A DNA stretch of 64,000 bases from Roseovarius lutimaris (GCF_900115165.1 NZ_FOVP01000014.1:1-64000); one strand, 5' to 3'. Counted from the stretch's first letter, positions 9,801 to 18,672 are shown. Program-made: numbers and translations. The notes: generated from the letters alone by a model not told the origin.

Positions 9801-10607
9801 ATGTCCCTTAAGAAATTCGGAAGACGGAGGCTGTTGAAAAACGGCTACATCCTGCAAAAAGCGGTCGCTCGCCCTGCGATTGAAGAGTTGATCAACGAGT
9901 TTCGCGCCGCCTATGTCGCAGCGCGTCTGACGCGTATCGGCGGCGATGGCGATGGTGGCTATATGATGCCGGATGATTTTGACGGGATTAGCCATTGCTT
10001 TTCACCTGGCGTATCGGTCACAGCAGATTTTGAAGAGCAACTTGCACGTGATTACGGCGTAAAATCCTTCATGGCTGATGCCAGTGTCGATAACCCTCCG
10101 ATGAGTAACCCGCTGTTTGAATTTGATAAAAAGTTTCTCGGCGCCTATGATGACGAGACCTTCATGACGCTTAACAGTTGGGTCACCCAGAAACTCGGTG
10201 ATCAACCCGGTGATGATCTTGTGCTGCAAATGGATATCGAGGGTGCCGAATTTGATGTGCTGATCGAAAGCTCGGTCGAATTGCTGAGCAAGTTCCGAAT
10301 GATGGTGATTGAATTTCACGAAATGGAACGGATTTTCGAACGCCATGGTCTACCTCTTGTCAAGGCGCTTTTCCGCAAGATTCACAGCCAGTTTGCAATC
10401 GTCCATGTCCATGCCAATAACTTTTATGGCCTTGCAGAATGCAAAGGCGTGGAGGTGCCCCCCCTGTTTGAGGTGAGCTATTTACGCCGCGACCGTCTGG
10501 AGCATGTCGCCACCGATGCGGCGGTATCCCTGCCTCACCCGCAGGATTGTGCCAACGTTCCCGGCAATGCCGATGTCGTCATGCCGGACATCTGGTGGCG
10601 CGGCTGA
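9801..10607 (+). CDS. FkbM-family methyltransferase-like protein
   Basis: This 268-residue protein carries the FkbM-type motif LQMDIEGAEFDVL (about residues 145-157). It also has the preceding GGDGDGGYMMP and FSPGVSVTADFEEQLA segments, where these enzymes have their SAM-binding region. AGGAG lies 6 bases before the ATG. FkbM proteins O-methylate sugars or polyketide groups. Following two glycosyltransferases and a flippase, the natural guess is methylation of a glycan residue. The 267 bases upstream hold no recognisable gene. The canonical glycine-rich SAM loop is not obvious, so activity remains inferred. Confidence 0.7.
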   Translation: MSLKKFGRRRLLKNGYILQKAVARPAIEELINEFRAAYVAARLTRIGGDGDGGYMMPDDFDGISHCFSPGVSVTADFEEQLARDYGVKSFMADASVDNPPMSNPLFEFDKKFLGAYDDETFMTLNSWVTQKLGDQPGDDLVLQMDIEGAEFDVLIESSVELLSKFRMMVIEFHEMERIFERHGLPLVKALFRKIHSQFAIVHVHANNFYGLAECKGVEVPPLFEVSYLRRDRLEHVATDAAVSLPHPQDCANVPGNADVVMPDIWWRG

Positions 10608-10639
10608 ATGCAGGTATAACAATCCTGACAAGTCCGGCG

Positions 10640-11035
10640 CCCCCGATAGGTCTGTCAGCGCCAGCACCGACATATCCGATAGCAAGCATGCGTGGGGCAA
10701 GGCGCACAATTATCCGGGCCGCCTGTTCTGCCGTCAGAAAGTCACGAATGCTGTCGGCTCCAGGCAACTCGAAAGGTTGGCTCAGATTCTCTTGGGCAAG
10801 CCGCTTTGCAATATTTGGTCGCAGATAGGGGCCGGTCTGGGCCGGATCATGGATTGAAAAGACCCGACCAATGCACAGAGGGATGTCATGCGCGGCGCAA
10901 ATATCCTTTGCGGCGAACTCGGCCATCCATTTTGTACGCCCATAAAGCGACACCGGTTCTGTGGCGGCGTCTTCGGAAATTGCGGTCGGTTGGGGGGCAT
11001 AGACATGCCCTGACGAGCAGTAAAACACATGCGGC
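10640..11035 (-). pseudogene. NAD-dependent epimerase/dehydratase, internal fragment
   Basis: In the minus frame the stretch reads FYCSSGHVYAPQP, then PVSLYGRTKWMAE (the catalytic YxxxK is present), GRVFSIHDP and DSIRDFLTAEQAARII. These are consecutive blocks of an extended SDR sugar epimerase. The N-terminal Rossmann motif is missing: upstream the frame runs into an unrelated FAD-oxidase fragment. The C-terminus dissolves into non-homologous sequence near 10640. The fragment is about a third of a normal gene and has no start signal of its own. I read it as a relic of the glycan locus truncated on both sides. Confidence 0.7.
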
Positions 11036-11252
11036 GTCTACCCCCGCCGCCCCGGATCGCCCAGAAGAGGTCGGAATGATCGACTGCACTGGCATAAAGG
11101 ATATTGCCATCAGCAGTCACGACATCCGCAGCCAGAAGACTGTCTTTGGTCATGCCATGCTTTCGGGTGATCCAGCCGAACCCGCCGCCACGCGTCAGCC
11201 CGGCGATCCCGGTGGTCGAATTGACGCCGCTGGGAACGGCAAGCCCATAAAG
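11036..11252 (-). pseudogene. Berberine-bridge-type FAD-linked oxidase, internal fragment
   Basis: About 70 codons match the FAD-binding core of BBE-like oxidases: YGLAVPSGV, GIAGLTRGGGFGWITRKHG, LLAADVVTADG and SDLFWAIRGGGG in order. Everything before and after is missing, including the flavin-attachment His region and the substrate domain. At 11036-11045 the sequence passes directly into the epimerase fragment on the same strand. This is a dead fragment, useful mainly as evidence of deletion. Confidence 0.75.
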
Positions 11253-11263
11253 CTGGGTTTGGG

Positions 11264-11647
11264 ATGATTGATATGGACGACGTCGACCCGCCCGCACAGT
11301 CTCAATTCCGCAGTATCGAGTATGTCCTGCGCGGCCTCAGCAAGGTCTGCATCGACAATGACATGCCTGTCGAAATTTCGTCGAAGTCCGTACAATGCTG
11401 GGTCAAGCGCCAGTACGATAATGGTCAGAATGAGACGAGCACCGGTATGCTCCTTCGTCAGATCGCCAAATTTCCTGTACTCACGGGAGAGAAAAAGAAG
11501 CTCAGAAATAAACTGAAGAAGGAGGCGGCTCGATATGCCCGGCGCGGGCGCCTCAAGCGCAAGCACGAATGGCTGCTGCAAAACCCAACCGACGTCGCGA
11601 TGGTTTGGTATCTGGCTGAGGATATCCGCATTCGTTGTTCGACACAT
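11264..11647 (-). pseudogene. Unrecognised reading-frame fragment in the tRNA-Met scar
   Basis: A minus-strand frame is open here and contains protein-like stretches such as LLLQFISELLFLSREYRKFG and DLAEAAQDILDTAELRLCG. I could not assign a family. A plus-strand frame over the same bases is also open but less protein-like. The segment is bounded by the FAD-oxidase fragment on one side and the recombinase tail on the other, so it is probably a third truncated gene. Direction and coding status are uncertain. Confidence 0.25.
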
Positions 11648-12273
11648 AGAGAAAGTGGCTCATGCGGCAATAACGGCAAGTTTCGGCTCGACAAAATCGA
11701 GGCCACAATTTTCTCAAGCCTCACGGAACACCTGATGCACCCAACATATCTTAATATCTTAAAGAGTATATCGAAGCCTACGATGCAAAACGACGTGAAC
11801 TTTCGGCGGCACCCAAGCCAGATCGCTCGAAGTTAGAGCGTTCATGTGCAGAAGCTCGAAACTTGTTTGAAAGGCGGCTTGGGCTCTTCGAGAGAGGTAT
11901 CCTCGACGGTGTCGACGGCGAAGACAAGTTGACGAAGGCGAAGGCCGCCTTGCGTGAAGCAGAGGCGAGGCTGGAAGCGTTGGAGACCAATGCGCCTGAG
12001 ATCAAGTTCGACACCGCGAGCCCTGAGCGATTTGCCAAAGCAGTTCATGATCTCATGCAATCGATGCAGTCACCGGAGATAAACCCGAATACCGCCTCAG
12101 TGACAGCGCTACGAAAACTTGTTTCCGAGATTATTGTCTCACCCGCTGAGGAAGGTGGGGGCCCCGTTGAGGTTCGGGGGCGTCTGAGCGCGCTTGTCAC
12201 AAACCCGGCCTTGCAGGTGGGGTGTTTGGTGGTAGCGGAGGAGGGACTTGAACCCCCGACACGCGGATTATGA
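11630..12273 (+). pseudogene. Serine site-specific recombinase, C-terminal remnant with frameshift
   Basis: RCSTHRESGSC and GKFRLDKIEATIF at 11630-11720 correspond to the zinc-ribbon-like region of large serine recombinases. Homology continues in another frame from about 11757 (EYIEAYDAKRRELSA, then SKLERSCAEARNLFERR and a coiled-coil helix), so a frameshift lies near 11750-11760. The catalytic serine domain and DNA-binding domain are absent. The frame ends EEGLEPPTRGL, whose last codons are the 3' half of the tRNA-Met gene read in antisense. The element once carrying this enzyme was evidently integrated against the tRNA. No activity is expected. Confidence 0.78.
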
Positions 12274-12306
12274 TTCCGCTGCTCTAACCAACTGAGCTAC
12301 TCCGCC
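12230..12306 (-). tRNA. tRNA-Met (anticodon CAT, elongator type)
   Basis: The reverse complement folds into a complete 77-base cloverleaf. The acceptor is GGCGGAG/CTCCGCT (a G-U pair at the first position) and the D arm contains AGTTGGTTA. The anticodon stem is GCGGA/TCCGC with loop ATCATAA, the T arm contains GGTTCAAGTCC-type sequence, and CCA is encoded. The TTAGAGCA stretch and A-rich anticodon loop match elongator methionine tRNA rather than initiator. A lysidine-modified tRNA-Ile2 cannot be fully excluded without modelling. Its 3' end abuts the recombinase remnant, so it was probably the attachment site of a lost element. Confidence 0.95.
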
Positions 12307-12401
12307 AGAACGTGGGCGTAGGTATGCCAGCCCGCGCCGTGCGTCAAGGGCGAAAAATACCTTTTGGACAACGCATCTTGTGAGGCGCGCGCGATTGGCA
12401 C

Positions 12402-13844
12402 ATGATCCGCCCCATGAGCACCGAGCCCCACACCGACCAGCTAAGCGAACTGGGCCAGGTCATCGGCCCCAAATACGTACTGACAGGGGCCGATGCCGCC
12501 CCCTGGGCGCGCGACTGGACGGGGAATGCACAATGGACCCCGATGGCGGTTCTGCGCCCGGCCAATACCGCCGAGGTTGCGGCAATTCTCAGGCTGGCCA
12601 ATCGCCACGGCCTTGCCATCGTGCCGGTCTCGGGCAATACCAACCTTGTCAAAGGCACCTCGGCTGAGGGCGCGCTTATGCTGTCGCTTGACCGGATGTC
12701 GGCGATCCGCGAGATTCGCCCCGAGGCCCGCATCGCCATTGTCGAGGCCGGTGTGATCATCGCCAACCTGCATGCCGCCACCGCCGAACATGACCTGATC
12801 TTTCCGCTGACCTTTGGCGCGCGCGGCTCTGCGATGATCGGCGGCGCGCTCTCGACCAATGCGGGCGGCTCGAATGTGCTGCGCTATGGCAATACCCGCG
12901 ATCTCTGCCTCGGGCTTGAGGTGGTTTTGCCAAGTGGCGAGGTGATGAACCTGATGAGCGAATTGCACAAGAACAACTCGGGCTATGATCTGCGCCACCT
13001 GATGATCGGTGCCGAGGGTACGCTTGGCATCATCACCGCCGCCGTTCTGAAACTTGCGCCCAAACCCCGCGCCTATGCCACGGCGATGGTTGCGGTGCCT
13101 TCGGTCAATGCAGCGCTTGCCTTGTTGAACCGGCTTCAGGATGAAACCGGCGGCGCAGTTGAGGCGTTTGAATACATGCCGCGCAGCTTTATCGAGGCCT
13201 ATCTTGCCCGCTTTCCCGAGGCCCGCCCGCCGTTTGAGGCCAGCCACGAGGTCAACGTTCTGGTCGAGCTGGGCGCGCGTGCCCCGCGCGATACCGCCCC
13301 CGGCCCGGACGGCACCGTGCCGCTTGCCGCGCATTTTGAGGCCGTGCTTGCAAAACTGTTTGAAGACGGCACCCTGCTTGATGCGGTGATCGCGCAAAAC
13401 AGCGCTCAGCGTGCCGAAATATGGGCCCGGCGCGAAGCCTCGGCACATGTTTTGCGGATGCGCAGCCCGGTGATCGACAACGATATCGCCGTCGCAACCG
13501 ACCGCATGCAAACCTTGCTTGAACGGATCGAGGCGCGCAGCACGGCGATTGATCCCGGCATTTTCAATACCGGCGTGGCGCATCTTGGCGATGGCAACCT
13601 GCATTACGCGGGCTTTCCCTCGGTCAGCGATCCGGCGCTGCACCGCGCCATTCAGCGCGCAGTCGAGGATGAGGTGATCGCCCTTGGCGGAAGTTTTTCC
13701 GCCGAACACGGGATCGGCCTGTCGAAACGGCCCGCCATGGCGCTCCACAAGGACAAGGCGGCGGTCGCTGCGATGCGTGCAATCAAGGCCGCACTTGACC
13801 CCAACAACATCATGAACCCCGGCAAGCTATTGCCAGAGGAATAG
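12402..13844 (+). CDS. FAD-linked 2-hydroxyacid oxidase (GlcD / D-lactate dehydrogenase family)
   Basis: This 480-residue protein has an N-terminal VAO-type FAD domain: VSGNTNLVKG near residue 80 and FGARGSAMIGGALSTNAGG near 146. Its C-terminal FAD-oxidase domain ends in SAEHGIGLSKR and DPNNIMNPGKLLP. Such enzymes oxidise D-lactate, glycolate, D-2-hydroxyglutarate or related acids and pass electrons to the respiratory chain or a flavoprotein. HLGDGNLHY contributes the conserved metal/substrate histidines. No strong ribosome-binding site marks the start; ATG 12402 or 12414 are both possible. It converges on hemC with only two bases between stops. The specific substrate is not predictable. Confidence 0.85.
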   Translation: MIRPMSTEPHTDQLSELGQVIGPKYVLTGADAAPWARDWTGNAQWTPMAVLRPANTAEVAAILRLANRHGLAIVPVSGNTNLVKGTSAEGALMLSLDRMSAIREIRPEARIAIVEAGVIIANLHAATAEHDLIFPLTFGARGSAMIGGALSTNAGGSNVLRYGNTRDLCLGLEVVLPSGEVMNLMSELHKNNSGYDLRHLMIGAEGTLGIITAAVLKLAPKPRAYATAMVAVPSVNAALALLNRLQDETGGAVEAFEYMPRSFIEAYLARFPEARPPFEASHEVNVLVELGARAPRDTAPGPDGTVPLAAHFEAVLAKLFEDGTLLDAVIAQNSAQRAEIWARREASAHVLRMRSPVIDNDIAVATDRMQTLLERIEARSTAIDPGIFNTGVAHLGDGNLHYAGFPSVSDPALHRAIQRAVEDEVIALGGSFSAEHGIGLSKRPAMALHKDKAAVAAMRAIKAALDPNNIMNPGKLLPEE

Positions 13845-13846
13845 CC

Positions 13847-14794
13847 TCAGGCGCGCCAGTCGAAAAACCCGTCACCCGCCCGTGCCAACAACCGCGCCGC
13901 CATCTCGTGGCCAAGCTTGGCACCATCCTCGATCAGGGCTGTGCCCTCATCGGTCAGGCTCTCGCTGCCATCGGGGCGCAGGATCTCGCCGCGCAGGCGC
14001 AGGTTGCCACCCGACAATTCCGCCAAACCGGCAATCGGCGTTTCACACGACCCGTCAAGCGCCGCCAGAAAGGCGCGTTCGGCGGCAAGGCGCTCGCCGG
14101 TTTCAGTATGGTGAACCGCGGCCAGCATCTCGGCGGCGGCGGTATCATCCGCGCGCCGCTCGATCCCGATCGCGCCCTGCGCCACCGCCGGAAGCATGAT
14201 CTCGGGCTCAATCGCGCATTGCGCCACCTCAGGGCGGCCCAGCCGGTTAAGTCCGGCCATCGCCAAAAAGGTACAGGCCGCAACGCCATCCTCCAGTTTC
14301 TTCAACCGTGTCTGCACGTTGCCGCGAAATTCGACCACTTCAAGCTGTGGATAGGCGACCAGAACCTGCGCCTTGCGCCGCAAGGACGAGGTACCGACCT
14401 TTGCCCCGGCGGGCAGGTCGGCTAGGTTTTTCACCGATGGCGAGACAAGCGCATCACGCACATCTTCACGCGGAAGATAGGTATCCAGCAAAAGCCCCTC
14501 GGGTTGCAGGACCGGCATGTCTTTCATCGAATGCACCGCAATGTCGATTTCGCCGATCAACATCGCCTGCTCGATCTCACGCGTGAACAGCCCCTTGCCG
14601 CCGATCTCTTTCAGAGGGCGGTCAATTACCCGGTCGCCTGTGGTTTTAATCACTATGATTTCAAAGGCTTCCTCGGGCAGATCAAAAGCTACCGCCAACC
14701 GGCTGCGCGTTTCATGGGCCTGCGCCAGGGCCAACGGCGAGCCGCGCGTGCCAATTTTGAGGGGTTTGGTCGGGGTGGGCAAATCAAGTGTCAT
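13847..14794 (-). CDS. hemC: Hydroxymethylbilane synthase (porphobilinogen deaminase)
   Basis: This 315-residue cytoplasmic enzyme joins four porphobilinogen units into hydroxymethylbilane for haem, cobalamin and bacteriochlorophyll-type tetrapyrroles. Visible signatures are IGTRGSPLALAQA at the N-terminus, TTGDR, GGKGLFTREIE, HSMKDMP and GTSSLRRKAQ. The dipyrromethane-cofactor cysteine is Cys250 in LDGSCETPIAG. Length is normal. It is divergent from hemE, 97 bases away, so the two haem genes probably share a promoter region. Confidence 0.97.
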   Translation of the reverse strand: MTLDLPTPTKPLKIGTRGSPLALAQAHETRSRLAVAFDLPEEAFEIIVIKTTGDRVIDRPLKEIGGKGLFTREIEQAMLIGEIDIAVHSMKDMPVLQPEGLLLDTYLPREDVRDALVSPSVKNLADLPAGAKVGTSSLRRKAQVLVAYPQLEVVEFRGNVQTRLKKLEDGVAACTFLAMAGLNRLGRPEVAQCAIEPEIMLPAVAQGAIGIERRADDTAAAEMLAAVHHTETGERLAAERAFLAALDGSCETPIAGLAELSGGNLRLRGEILRPDGSESLTDEGTALIEDGAKLGHEMAARLLARAGDGFFDWRA

Positions 14795-14891
14795 GGCGAC
14801 GGTTTAGACGCGAGAAACCTGACTGACAAGCGCCAGAGTGCTTGACATCTTGTGCCCCGGAGGTGACCAACCGGGAAAACGGAGAAACCCA

Positions 14892-15926
14892 ATGGCCGCT
14901 GACAAGACAATCCTCAAGGCTCTGGCTGGTGAAACGCAGCCCGTCCCCCCCATCTGGATGATGCGGCAGGCGGGGCGTTACCTGCCGGAATACAAGGCCA
15001 CCCGCGCAGAGGCCGGCGATTTCCTTTCGCTGTGCTATAACAGCGATCTCGCGACCGAAGTCACCCTTCAGCCGATCCGCCGTTACGGGTTTGATGCGGC
15101 GATTCTCTTTGCCGATATCCTGCTCTTGCCTCAGGCGCTTGGCGCCGACCTGTGGTTCGTCACCGGCGAAGGCCCGCGCCTTTCGACCATCACCGATCAG
15201 AGCGGCCTTGATGCGCTAAAACCCGTGGCTGACATCCATGAGACGCTCAACCCGATCTATCAGACCGTGCGCAATCTCACTGGTGCCCTGCCGCGCGAAA
15301 CCACCCTGATCGGCTTTGCAGGCGCGCCATGGACCGTCGCCACCTATATGATCGCCGGTCGCGGCACCCCCGATCAGGGCCCGGCGCATGCGCTCAAGGA
15401 CCAGAACAAGGCGGTGTTCGAGGGCCTGTTGGATCGCATCACCGAAGGCACAATCGAATATCTCTCGGCCCAGATCGACGCGGGCGCCGAAGTCGTCAAA
15501 CTGTTCGACAGCTGGGCCGGTTCGCTCAAGGGCGCGGATTTCGACACATACGCAACCGCCCCTGCCAAGCGGATCATTTCGGAACTCAAAGCCCGCCATC
15601 CCGGCATTCCGGTCATCGCCTTTCCGCGCGAGGCCGGGGATAAATACATCGGCTTTCACAAGCAAACCGGCGCCGATTGCGTCGCGATTGATGATTCCGT
15701 CAGCGCCGAATGGGCCGCCGAGCATGTCCAGAAAGACGGCTGTGTTCAGGGCAATCTTGCCTCGTCGCATATGGTCACAGGCGGCGACGCCCTGGTGAGC
15801 GAGACCAAACGCATCGTCAAGGCCTTTGGCAACGGCCCGCATATCTTCAACCTCGGACACGGCATCACCCCGGACGCCAATCCCGACAACGTACAACGCA
15901 TGATCGACGCGGTGCGCGGCGCCTGA
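14892..15926 (+). CDS. hemE: Uroporphyrinogen III decarboxylase
   Basis: This 344-residue enzyme removes the four acetate carboxyl groups of uroporphyrinogen III to give coproporphyrinogen III, the commitment towards haem rather than cobalamin. The first family signature, [16 protein letters not shown], begins near residue 19. [14 protein letters not shown] is the second, and HILNLGHGI-like [11 protein letters not shown] lies near the C-terminus. The ATG at 14892 is preceded by GGAG with a 7-base spacing; earlier in-frame codons lack this. Divergent from hemC and followed by dddP. Confidence 0.97.
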   Translation: MAADKTILKALAGETQPVPPIWMMRQAGRYLPEYKATRAEAGDFLSLCYNSDLATEVTLQPIRRYGFDAAILFADILLLPQALGADLWFVTGEGPRLSTITDQSGLDALKPVADIHETLNPIYQTVRNLTGALPRETTLIGFAGAPWTVATYMIAGRGTPDQGPAHALKDQNKAVFEGLLDRITEGTIEYLSAQIDAGAEVVKLFDSWAGSLKGADFDTYATAPAKRIISELKARHPGIPVIAFPREAGDKYIGFHKQTGADCVAIDDSVSAEWAAEHVQKDGCVQGNLASSHMVTGGDALVSETKRIVKAFGNGPHIFNLGHGITPDANPDNVQRMIDAVRGA

Positions 15927-16032
15927 GCCACGCCGTCTTGCGATTTGCGTCAAACGCGACCGTCATTCATGTCGCAATCTGGCGCGCAGAAAATGGGTGA
16001 TCTTCCCAATCTTGGCCTTGAAGGAGAGGCCA

Positions 16033-17376
16033 ATGAACACCCATTTCCGCGACACCCGCAAAATCGACCCGACCCGCGGCGCCACCCTGGGCGACAACAC
16101 CCCGAATGACGCCGACCGGATCGAAATCGGCCCGACACAGCTTGCCTATTCCGAATGGGCCGCAGCGGGGCTTGATCTGCCTGACCTTCAGGCAATGCGG
16201 CGCTTTCGCTGGGAACGGCTGACCGCGTCGGTTGTGGCGCGCGGCTATGCCGGGGTGTTGCTGTTTGACCCGCTCAATATCCGCTATGCCACCGACAGCA
16301 CCAACATGCAGCTCTGGAACACCCATAACCCGTTTCGCGCCGTGCTGCTCTGCGCCGATGGCTATATGGTGATTTGGGATTACAAGAATTCGCCCTTCCT
16401 GAGCACCTTCAATCCGCTGGTGCGCGAACAGCGCTCTGGCGCGGATCTGTTTTACTTTGATCGGGGCGACAAGCTCGATGTGGCCGCCGATACCTTTGCC
16501 AATGAGGTGCGCACACTTTTGGCCGAACACGCGCCAGGCAACATGCGTCTCGCGGTCGACAAGGTCATGCTGCACGGGTTGCGTGCCCTCGAAGCGCAGG
16601 GGTTCGAGATCATGGAAGGCGAAGAACTCACCGAAAAGACCCGCGCCGTGAAGGGGGCTGATGAGATCAAGGCGATGCGCTGTGCCAGCCACGCCTGTGA
16701 AACCGCCGTCGCCGTGATGGAACGTTTCGCCCGCGAGGCTGTCCCGCAAGGGCAGACAAGCGAGGATGATATCTGGGCGGTTTTGCACGCCGAAAACATT
16801 CGGCGCGGTGGCGAATGGATTGAAACCCGCCTGCTCACCTCGGGGCCGCGCACCAACCCCTGGTTTCAGGAATGTGGCGGGCGGATCGTGCAAAACAATG
16901 AAATCGTCAGCTTTGATACCGATCTTGTCGGCAGTTACGGCATTTGTGTCGACATAAGCCGTAGCTGGTGGATCGGCGATCACCCGCCCCCCGCCGATAT
17001 GGTCTATGCCATGCAGCACGGGCATGACCACATCATGCGCAACATGGAATTGCTCAAACCCGGGATCACCATCCCGGAGCTGACCGCGCGCTGTCATGTG
17101 CTTGATCCCGAATTTCAGGCGTTGAAATACGGCTGCATGATGCATGGCGTCGGGCTTTGCGATGAATGGCCGCTTGTGGCCTACCCCGACAAGGCCGTGC
17201 CCGGCGCGTTTGACTATGCGCTGGAGCCGGGCATGGTGCTTTGTGTCGAGGCCCTGATAAGCCCCGAGGGCGGTGATTTTTCGATCAAGCTCGAAGATCA
17301 GGTTCTGATCACCGAAACCGGATTTGAAAACCTCACGCACTATCCCTTCGATGATGCGCTGATGGGGCGGGCCTGA
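16033..17376 (+). CDS. dddP: Dimethylsulfoniopropionate lyase DddP (M24 peptidase fold)
   Basis: This 447-residue cytoplasmic metalloenzyme of the creatinase/M24 fold cleaves DMSP to dimethyl sulfide and acrylate. The opening TRKIDPTRGATLGDNTPND and NPWFQECG strongly resemble characterised roseobacter DddP. Residues known from structural work on the family are present at the expected numbers: metal ligands Asp295, Asp297, Asp307, His371, Glu406 and Glu421, and the proposed catalytic base Asp377 in MHGVGLCDEW. These distinguish it from ordinary aminopeptidase P. A strong AAGGAGAGG ribosome-binding site precedes the ATG. No acrylate-use genes or DMSP regulator lie next to it; neighbours are hemE and a small membrane protein. 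Confidence 0.93.
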   Translation: MNTHFRDTRKIDPTRGATLGDNTPNDADRIEIGPTQLAYSEWAAAGLDLPDLQAMRRFRWERLTASVVARGYAGVLLFDPLNIRYATDSTNMQLWNTHNPFRAVLLCADGYMVIWDYKNSPFLSTFNPLVREQRSGADLFYFDRGDKLDVAADTFANEVRTLLAEHAPGNMRLAVDKVMLHGLRALEAQGFEIMEGEELTEKTRAVKGADEIKAMRCASHACETAVAVMERFAREAVPQGQTSEDDIWAVLHAENIRRGGEWIETRLLTSGPRTNPWFQECGGRIVQNNEIVSFDTDLVGSYGICVDISRSWWIGDHPPPADMVYAMQHGHDHIMRNMELLKPGITIPELTARCHVLDPEFQALKYGCMMHGVGLCDEWPLVAYPDKAVPGAFDYALEPGMVLCVEALISPEGGDFSIKLEDQVLITETGFENLTHYPFDDALMGRA

Positions 17377-17388
17377 TCCGCCCGCCCC
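17364..17388. terminator. GC-rich hairpin at the dddP 3' end
   Basis: Perfect 8-bp arms GGGGCGGG (17364-17371) and CCCGCCCC (17381-17388) overlap the dddP stop codon. It lies between two convergent genes and could terminate both. There is no T run. Confidence 0.5.
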
Positions 17389-17398
17389 GGCGCACGGC

Positions 17399-17599
17399 TC
17401 ATCGCGACCGCATCACATTGCCGTGCCAGTCTTCAAGCGCGACACCGGTCGAACCGGCGGGCGCCACGGCAGTATCGGGGCTTGGATCTGTCACCACGAG
17501 AGCGGCAATCGCCAAAATGACAAGGGTCATGATGAATCCTGTCGGCACACCGGAAACCCGGTCCGGCGCACGCTGATCTACGCAAATATCCTGGGGCAT
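17399..17599 (-). CDS. Small single-pass membrane protein, unknown function
   Basis: This 66-residue protein starts at an ATG preceded by AAAGGAA, a good ribosome-binding site; longer in-frame versions lack one. Residues about 22-37 (GFIMTLVILAIAALVV) form one membrane helix, followed by a proline- and acid-rich tail ending in HGNVMRSR. No family is recognised. The upstream 100 bases are markedly AT-rich and probably hold its promoter. It converges on dddP; a functional link is not indicated. Confidence 0.5.
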   Translation of the reverse strand: MPQDICVDQRAPDRVSGVPTGFIMTLVILAIAALVVTDPSPDTAVAPAGSTGVALEDWHGNVMRSR

Positions 17600-17717
17600 T
17601 AGCTTTCCTTTTATCTGAGCCAGGCCACTCGGCCACCCCAGACATAGACTTGGAAAATTCATTTTTAAAACGAATTTATAATATGCAATACATAACAAAT
17701 TTTGATTTCTCTCAGCA

Positions 17718-18467
17718 TCACTCGGCTGCGTCGCTCATTGGCAAAGGGCCCGCATCGCGGGAGGGATCATAGACATAGGCGCGGTCGCGCCCTTCATGCT
17801 TGGCGTGATAAAGCGCGCGGTCAGCCTGTTGAATGGCCGCTTCAGCATTACCACCGGGGGGCAGAACCGCCACTCCGAAACTGGCCGTCAGGCCAAGGGC
17901 CTGCTGATCGACAAAGACGGGTTGCTGGCGAATGCGCCGTCCAAGCCGTTCCGCGGCGACCAGGCCATCGGAGATCGTGGTGTCGCGCAACAGCACGACA
18001 AATTCCTCTCCTCCAAACCGCGCCACGATGTCATCCGCCCGACAGTTCTCGGCAAGAATTGCGGCAAATTGCCGAAGCGCAAGATCCCCCGCGTGATGAC
18101 CGTATTGATCATTAAATCCCTTGAAATGGTCAATATCGGCGACGATCACAACAGAGCTGGCACCGCCAAGTTCACCCGCCCGTTCGTGAAAACGGGCACG
18201 TGTGCAGACCCCGGTCAGAAGATCGTGAGAAACCGCATGCTCAAGCTTGGCGGCAAGTTCATGAGCCTCAAGCATCCGCTGTCCGACGAAATACGCAATC
18301 GGCGCAGAGACCATCACCGCCACGAACGAGTCTGGCAAGAGCGTTTCAGCCGCCAGATCGGGCGGCAAGATAAGCATCCGCAACAGCATGCTGCTTACAA
18401 GCACGACAAGCGATACCGCCACCGCAAAAAGGCGCACTTCCCGCTGAGATTTCACACGCATGACCAT
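17718..18467 (-). CDS. Membrane-anchored diguanylate cyclase (GGDEF domain)
   Basis: This 249-residue protein has two N-terminal membrane helices (about residues 12-32 and 46-64) and a C-terminal GGDEF domain. The catalytic signature is RFGGEEF, with DIDHFKGFNDQYGHHAGD upstream as the metal- and GTP-binding region. It should make cyclic-di-GMP at the inner membrane. No RxxD inhibitory site is obvious five residues before GGEEF, so product inhibition may be weak. No EAL domain or sensor domain is present. A second ATG two codons in is an equally good start. Confidence 0.9.
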   Translation of the reverse strand: MVMRVKSQREVRLFAVAVSLVVLVSSMLLRMLILPPDLAAETLLPDSFVAVMVSAPIAYFVGQRMLEAHELAAKLEHAVSHDLLTGVCTRARFHERAGELGGASSVVIVADIDHFKGFNDQYGHHAGDLALRQFAAILAENCRADDIVARFGGEEFVVLLRDTTISDGLVAAERLGRRIRQQPVFVDQQALGLTASFGVAVLPPGGNAEAAIQQADRALYHAKHEGRDRAYVYDPSRDAGPLPMSDAAE

Positions 18468-18672
18468 ATCACATATAACCTGCCTTCCCGCACATCATCG
18501 CCCGATGCGGTTAATGATCCGTGGCCAGCGCCGAGTCTTTTCATTAAACAAAAAGCCGAATTTTAATGGTATCGGGCCTGCCCGGCTCACCTTCGCGTGA
18601 CACAGCACGCGCCGGGGTGGCAGAACAGGCCTTGCGCATCTAGTCTTGGTCAACTCTATCAAAGGATATGTC

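Noticed and set aside
12441..13748. 435-codon minus-strand open frame
   Set aside because: It is antisense to the FAD-linked oxidase and compositionally biased.
15967..17340. 457-codon minus-strand open frame
   Set aside because: It is the antisense shadow of dddP, which has a strong ribosome-binding site and all catalytic residues.
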